Shown: piece after piece, positions 60,899 through 64,000 of the stretch
Numbering within the stretch: position 1 is the stretch's first letter
Layout: each line of letters starts with the position of its first letter
The notes under the pieces: generated by a model
What the model saw: only the letters and a program-made list of their open reading frames with translations
What the model was told of the DNA's origin: nothing
Database searches by the model: none
Assembly (NCBI GenBank): GCA_963714425.1
Contig: CAVQOI010000015.1
Span: 62,001 to 126,000 of the forward strand
DNA from: DATCYX01 sp963714425
GTDB taxonomy: Bacteria > Chloroflexota > Anaerolineae > Anaerolineales > UBA4823
Reading direction: 5' to 3'
Length of the DNA stretch: 64,000 nucleotides
Made by a program: the position numbers and the translations under genes

Positions 60899-62107
60899 TC
60901 TTTTAATGATCACTCGCGCCCAGGCGCGTAACCGCCGTATCCAGCGCAGGAGTGGCGCTTCGAGGCTGAGTGTTTCGAGTTGTGGAGGGGGTTCAGGCCA
61001 CGGGTCCATATCGAACATTTTACGTGCCACGTATCGGGTCAATAACCTGAGTGTAGTTAACACAGGTGCAGCCAGCACCAGTCCGATGATTCCGATCAGG
61101 TTAGCAGCGATGACCGCAGCGATAAGCACTGCCGCCGGGTGAACTCCTAAAGCCTCACCAAGCATGCGCGGCGAGACCATATTATCGAAAATCTGATCCA
61201 GCACAAAAGCAGCCCCCACGACCAGGATAGCATATTGGTACGGTAGCAAGCCGAAATAGTTTTCCCCTTGGAAAAGCGCCACCAGGAATGTCACAACCGC
61301 CGTTGTCAATGGACCTACGTAAGGCACGAATCGTGATAAGCCGGAAAGAATGGCAATACCGATAGCGAAACGCACCCCCAGGATGACCATAAGGACTGTA
61401 TAAGCGATGATGACCAGCAAAATGATTATGAGCTGGCCGCGCAAATAGGCATTCCAGATCTTGCGCAGCTCGCGGCCTAGGCGGCGGATGTCCTCTTCAT
61501 AGCCAGGGATTTCGATATGCACCAGCTCGTCAGGGAAGCGACTGGCGTCTGCCAGCAGGAAGTAAGTAATCAGCAGTACAAAGAAGCCCCATCCCAGGGT
61601 GCTGGCAGCGCTGGCGGCAAAAGAGGAGAGCAGAGTGCCCAGGCGGCCTAAGAGCGGTTGGACGGCAGAGAGCACTTGCCGGCTGAGGTCCGCTAGGTCG
61701 AACTGTGCCAAACTCAGCTGAAATGGCCCAACCTGGTACACTTGGGTGGAGAGGCTTTCTGCCAGGGCGGGCAAGTCGGTCACTGCGCCGCGTACGAAGT
61801 TGATCAGGCTGGTGAGCTGCTGAACAACTGTTAATCCAGTGAGTGTGATCAATCCTAGATAGAGTATGACAACGAGCAAAAAAATCAAGGTCACCGCTCC
61901 TCGCCAGGAGAGGTGACTGACACGACTGAGCAGTGCCGCTACCGGGTAAAGCAGGTAGGTGAGAATGAATGCTAACAAGAGTGGCCCGATGATCGAGCGA
62001 AATTGGATGATCAAAGCGGCGACAATAGCTATGAACGTCAGTCCCACAACCATCTTGGTCATGGCACCCCATTTTGGGGAAGAGTCGTTTGTGGTCTGTT
62101 GGCTCAT
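60896..62107 (-). CDS. AI-2E family membrane protein (first copy)
   Basis: A 403-residue protein of the AI-2E/UPF0118 family with about eight membrane helices and the PxxxGxx-type SRFVPYVGPLTTAVV block (about 285-300). Family members include the autoinducer-2 exporter TqsA and Na+/H+-type antiporters, so the substrate is open. A longer frame begins at 62167, but the ATG at 62105-62107 overlaps the stop of the upstream paralogue (ATGA), making that start more likely. Minus-strand operon with the next gene. Confidence 0.9.
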   Translation of the reverse strand: MSQQTTNDSSPKWGAMTKMVVGLTFIAIVAALIIQFRSIIGPLLLAFILTYLLYPVAALLSRVSHLSWRGAVTLIFLLVVILYLGLITLTGLTVVQQLTSLINFVRGAVTDLPALAESLSTQVYQVGPFQLSLAQFDLADLSRQVLSAVQPLLGRLGTLLSSFAASAASTLGWGFFVLLITYFLLADASRFPDELVHIEIPGYEEDIRRLGRELRKIWNAYLRGQLIIILLVIIAYTVLMVILGVRFAIGIAILSGLSRFVPYVGPLTTAVVTFLVALFQGENYFGLLPYQYAILVVGAAFVLDQIFDNMVSPRMLGEALGVHPAAVLIAAVIAANLIGIIGLVLAAPVLTTLRLLTRYVARKMFDMDPWPEPPPQLETLSLEAPLLRWIRRLRAWARVIIKR

Positions 62108-63276
62108 ACGTCTTTGGCTTCCTGCTTGAGTTCCGTTTGAGGGGTCTTTGCCGGTTTTTGCCACCATCGAGGGTTGGGCGGTGGGAGCGGAGGGGCAGCG
62201 TGAACTATTACCGGGTCCAGGTCGAAGAGGTTAGCATAGATATATCGTCCGAGCACGCGCGCCGACGCAATGGTCGGTGCTGCCAGAAGGATTCCAAGCA
62301 CGCCTGCCAGCACAGCACCAGCGACGATACCCAGGATGACCACCAGCGGCGGTAAATGAACCCTGCGCCCGATGATACGCGGGATCAGATAATTTAAGTC
62401 GAATTGCTGGTAACCCAGGTGTAGCCCGATCACAATGAGCATAAAGACCCAGGGAGGCAGCGGCAGCCAGGTAGAGCCCCCGAATAATGCCAGCAGCGAC
62501 GCGATAACCAACCAGATCCCATGACCGATGCTGGGCAGGAATTCCAGCAGCCCGGCAAACACCCCCATCGCTAAGGCAAAAGGCAATCCCAGGATAAAAC
62601 CAGCAATCGTGAAAATCACAGAGACAACCAGTGCCAGCACCAGCTGGCCTCGGAAGAACGCTCCCCAGATATTGCTCACTTGATCTCGTAGAACGATGTA
62701 ATCGTCCCGGTACGTGGGCGGTACCAGGGTTTCGAGCCAGTTGCGTAAAGCCGGACCATCTTTGATCAGATAAAATGAGACAACCAGGATAAAGATGAGC
62801 CATACTACAGACGAGATCACTTCGACCGCCAGGGTGAGCGTCTGGCCTACCACCGGCTCGACCAAGCCGCGAAGCGAGCCCACGACCTGCTGGATGAGCA
62901 CGTCAATATTGATTACTTGACCGGCAAAGTAGATGTTGTGTCCTAGCAGATCCTCGAGCGTGCGCAGGAATCGTTGGATATCCAGGTTCAGCCCGGTAAA
63001 CTGAGTTACTAGGGGAGGGAGCAGGATGGCGGGTAGCGTGACCAGTACTGCCAGTAAAAGCACGTAGGTTACTAAAGTCGCCAGAGCTCGCCTAACCTTC
63101 AAGTGATTCTCAAGCCATGATACCAGGGGTGAGAGAACATAAGCCAGGATAATCGCCAGGATCATCGGTGCCAGAATTGCGCTAAACCGGGAGATGAGGT
63201 AGATGAATAGAGCGATGATCAGCAGGCTGATAGTGAGTTTAGCTTGTGAGGACCAGCTCGGTCGAGAATCTTGCAT
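62104..63276 (-). CDS. AI-2E family membrane protein (second copy)
   Basis: A 390-residue AI-2E-family protein with eight predicted helices and EFLPSIGHGIWLV in the position of the family block. It is paralogous to the neighbouring copy and co-translated with it through an ATGA overlap. TACAAT ends 6 bases before its ATG, so it is probably leaderless. Substrate unknown; two subunits could form a hetero-oligomer. Confidence 0.9.
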   Translation of the reverse strand: MQDSRPSWSSQAKLTISLLIIALFIYLISRFSAILAPMILAIILAYVLSPLVSWLENHLKVRRALATLVTYVLLLAVLVTLPAILLPPLVTQFTGLNLDIQRFLRTLEDLLGHNIYFAGQVINIDVLIQQVVGSLRGLVEPVVGQTLTLAVEVISSVVWLIFILVVSFYLIKDGPALRNWLETLVPPTYRDDYIVLRDQVSNIWGAFFRGQLVLALVVSVIFTIAGFILGLPFALAMGVFAGLLEFLPSIGHGIWLVIASLLALFGGSTWLPLPPWVFMLIVIGLHLGYQQFDLNYLIPRIIGRRVHLPPLVVILGIVAGAVLAGVLGILLAAPTIASARVLGRYIYANLFDLDPVIVHAAPPLPPPNPRWWQKPAKTPQTELKQEAKDV

Positions 63277-63282
63277 ACCCCC

Positions 63283-63288
63283 ATTGTA
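63283..63288 (-). promoter_or_regulatory. -10 box for the AI-2E pair, leaderless
   Basis: On the minus strand TACAAT, GGGGGT, then the ATG at 63276. Confidence 0.65.
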
Positions 63289-63301
63289 AATTAATTAATG
63301 A

Positions 63302-63344
63302 AAATCGTGTTGTGCAGGCAAACTAGCCGTAACAACACGATTTG
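63302..63344. terminator. Terminator hairpin downstream of the small membrane protein gene
   Basis: Perfect 12-base arms AAATCGTGTTGT (63302-63313) and its complement (63332-63343). Minus strand continues TTTCATT; plus strand has GCTTTTT. Confidence 0.7.
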
Positions 63345-63370
63345 CTTTTTCTGAACAGGTATTGACTTTT

Positions 63371-63586
63371 TTACTTCAATATAAATGAGAGGGCAACCAG
63401 CACAATGAAGAACATGCCTGCCAGTGTCCCGATTCGCTTCAGGTCCTGGATTACCGGGGTGTAATCCGGGTTGAAATCGCGGTCAAGGGAGCGCGAGCTG
63501 CTGGCTGCGCTCACAGCGACTTGAGAGGATCGGGATGTAGTTGCCCGGGTTTGGCGTTTTGAAGTCGATCTGCTTTTTTTTGCCAT
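63371..63586 (-). CDS. Small single-pass membrane protein
   Basis: A 71-residue protein: Lys/Arg/Ser/Thr-rich N-terminus (about 1-35), then a single helix near 50-70 at the C-terminus. AGGAG precedes the ATG. It follows the sortase gene by 39 bases and is probably co-transcribed with it. No family recognised. Confidence 0.65.
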   Translation of the reverse strand: MAKKSRSTSKRQTRATTSRSSQVAVSAASSSRSLDRDFNPDYTPVIQDLKRIGTLAGMFFIVLVALSFILK

Positions 63587-63625
63587 AATTACTCCTGAGG
63601 ATCTACCCGATTACCGGGGGAATGA

Positions 63626-64000
63626 TTAACTGCTGCCCTTCAATCGGGCTGTGATGACGATACGCTGGTCGTCTACCAAATAAGGATAACACGAAATCAG
63701 CGTGACGGTGGGTTCTTTTGTGGGTGCCATGACCTCGACCTGGGTTGGCTCGACCACCTGGCTTTGTACCACGACATACGTGTAGGCGCGCTGGTTGGTG
63801 AAAACAATCACCTCGTCGCCCTCTTTCAATTGGTCCAACTCGCGAAAGATCTCGCCGAAAATATCGTTGTGCGCAGATAGTACCAGATTGCCATCTTTTC
63901 CAGGGTTCGGGGAGTGGATATACTGTCCCACTCCCTTTTTTAGCTGCTCCCAGCCATCTCCCAGAACAACGGGCGCATCCACGTTGATCGCCGGGACCTG
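63626..64000 (-). CDS. Sortase (class D/E-like), 5' end beyond the window
   Basis: The open frame continues to the window edge, so the N-terminus is missing. What is visible (about 125 residues) holds the sortase core: the catalytic His in NLVLSAHN, the catalytic Cys in TLISCYPY and the Arg in QRIVITARL. The Cys context TLxSCYP suits class D/E sortases. It would attach surface proteins or pili to the cell wall. The protein ends in KGSS. Confidence 0.88.
   Translation of the reverse strand, partial: QVPAINVDAPVVLGDGWEQLKKGVGQYIHSPNPGKDGNLVLSAHNDIFGEIFRELDQLKEGDEVIVFTNQRAYTYVVVQSQVVEPTQVEVMAPTKEPTVTLISCYPYLVDDQRIVITARLKGSS

Noticed and set aside
1..64000. CRISPR arrays, prophage or IS elements
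   Set aside because: No regularly spaced identical repeats, integrase or transposase motifs found.

Overview
The window looks like a chromosomal segment of a moderately GC-rich bacterium, most likely a member of the Chloroflexota (Anaerolineae-like). That is an inference from gene content: long secreted repeat proteins (WHTFYG beta-propeller, GGGMYN beta-helix), a DUF389-SH3 fusion, a VWA-FHA/PP2C pair, C39-TPR and O-antigen-ligase-TPR proteins, and a sortase. No rRNA or ribosomal protein is present to place it firmly. One tRNA (Gln, TTG) is seen. I saw no CRISPR array, prophage or intact insertion sequence.

Layout. 0-7.3 kb: a small membrane protein, an S9 peptidase, a seven-repeat secreted protein, then a minus-strand run ending in a family 2 glycosyltransferase and rnhB. 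7.3-10.5 kb: a plus-strand signalling pair (membrane VWA-FHA protein and PP2C phosphatase). 10.5-16.7 kb: housekeeping (UPF0173 hydrolase, RNase Z, FtsK, acyltransferase, EamA exporter). 16.9-26.5 kb: accessory enzymes and secreted proteins (M28 peptidase, GH4 glycosidase with a shifted C-terminus, DUF1330, beta-helix protein, C39-TPR, HAD, DUF389-SH3). 26.6-31.7 kb: operon glmU-corC-cdd, tRNA-Gln and a degenerate receiver/roadblock protein. 31.8-34.3 kb: two orphan DppB/DppC-type permeases, the second with a TPR tail. 34.4-39.0 kb: a MacB/LolCDE-like ABC operon with a large secreted TIG/CARDB protein between ATPase and permease. 39.2-48.5 kb: a plus-strand island of small accessory genes (cysteine-rich mini-protein, broken PH-like and NTF2-like genes, YdeI, DinB-like, three VOC proteins, YciI, HEAT, and a BNR beta-propeller translationally coupled to a MoaD-like protein). 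48.5-56.4 kb: cell-surface polysaccharide functions (O-antigen ligase, split B12-radical SAM gene, gmhB, gmhA, polyprenyl glycosylphosphotransferase). 57-64 kb: dnaK, dnaA, two AI-2E-family membrane proteins, a small membrane protein and a partial sortase.

Two window-wide patterns stand out. First, many single or lead genes have a -10 hexamer ending exactly 6 or 7 bases before the start codon and no Shine-Dalgarno, which points to widespread leaderless transcription; genes inside operons carry ordinary SD sequences. Second, at least four genes carry single-event frameshifts (near 18,755; 40,265; 42,128; 52,630). They could be real decay or assembly indels, and checking raw reads would decide.

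The best candidates for undescribed biology are the BNR-propeller/MoaD pair inside its small-enzyme operon, the kinase-less VWA-FHA/PP2C pair, the TPR-tailed orphan permease, the glycine-substituted pseudo-receiver with a roadblock-like domain, and a possible short C-terminal tag shared by two secreted repeat proteins.
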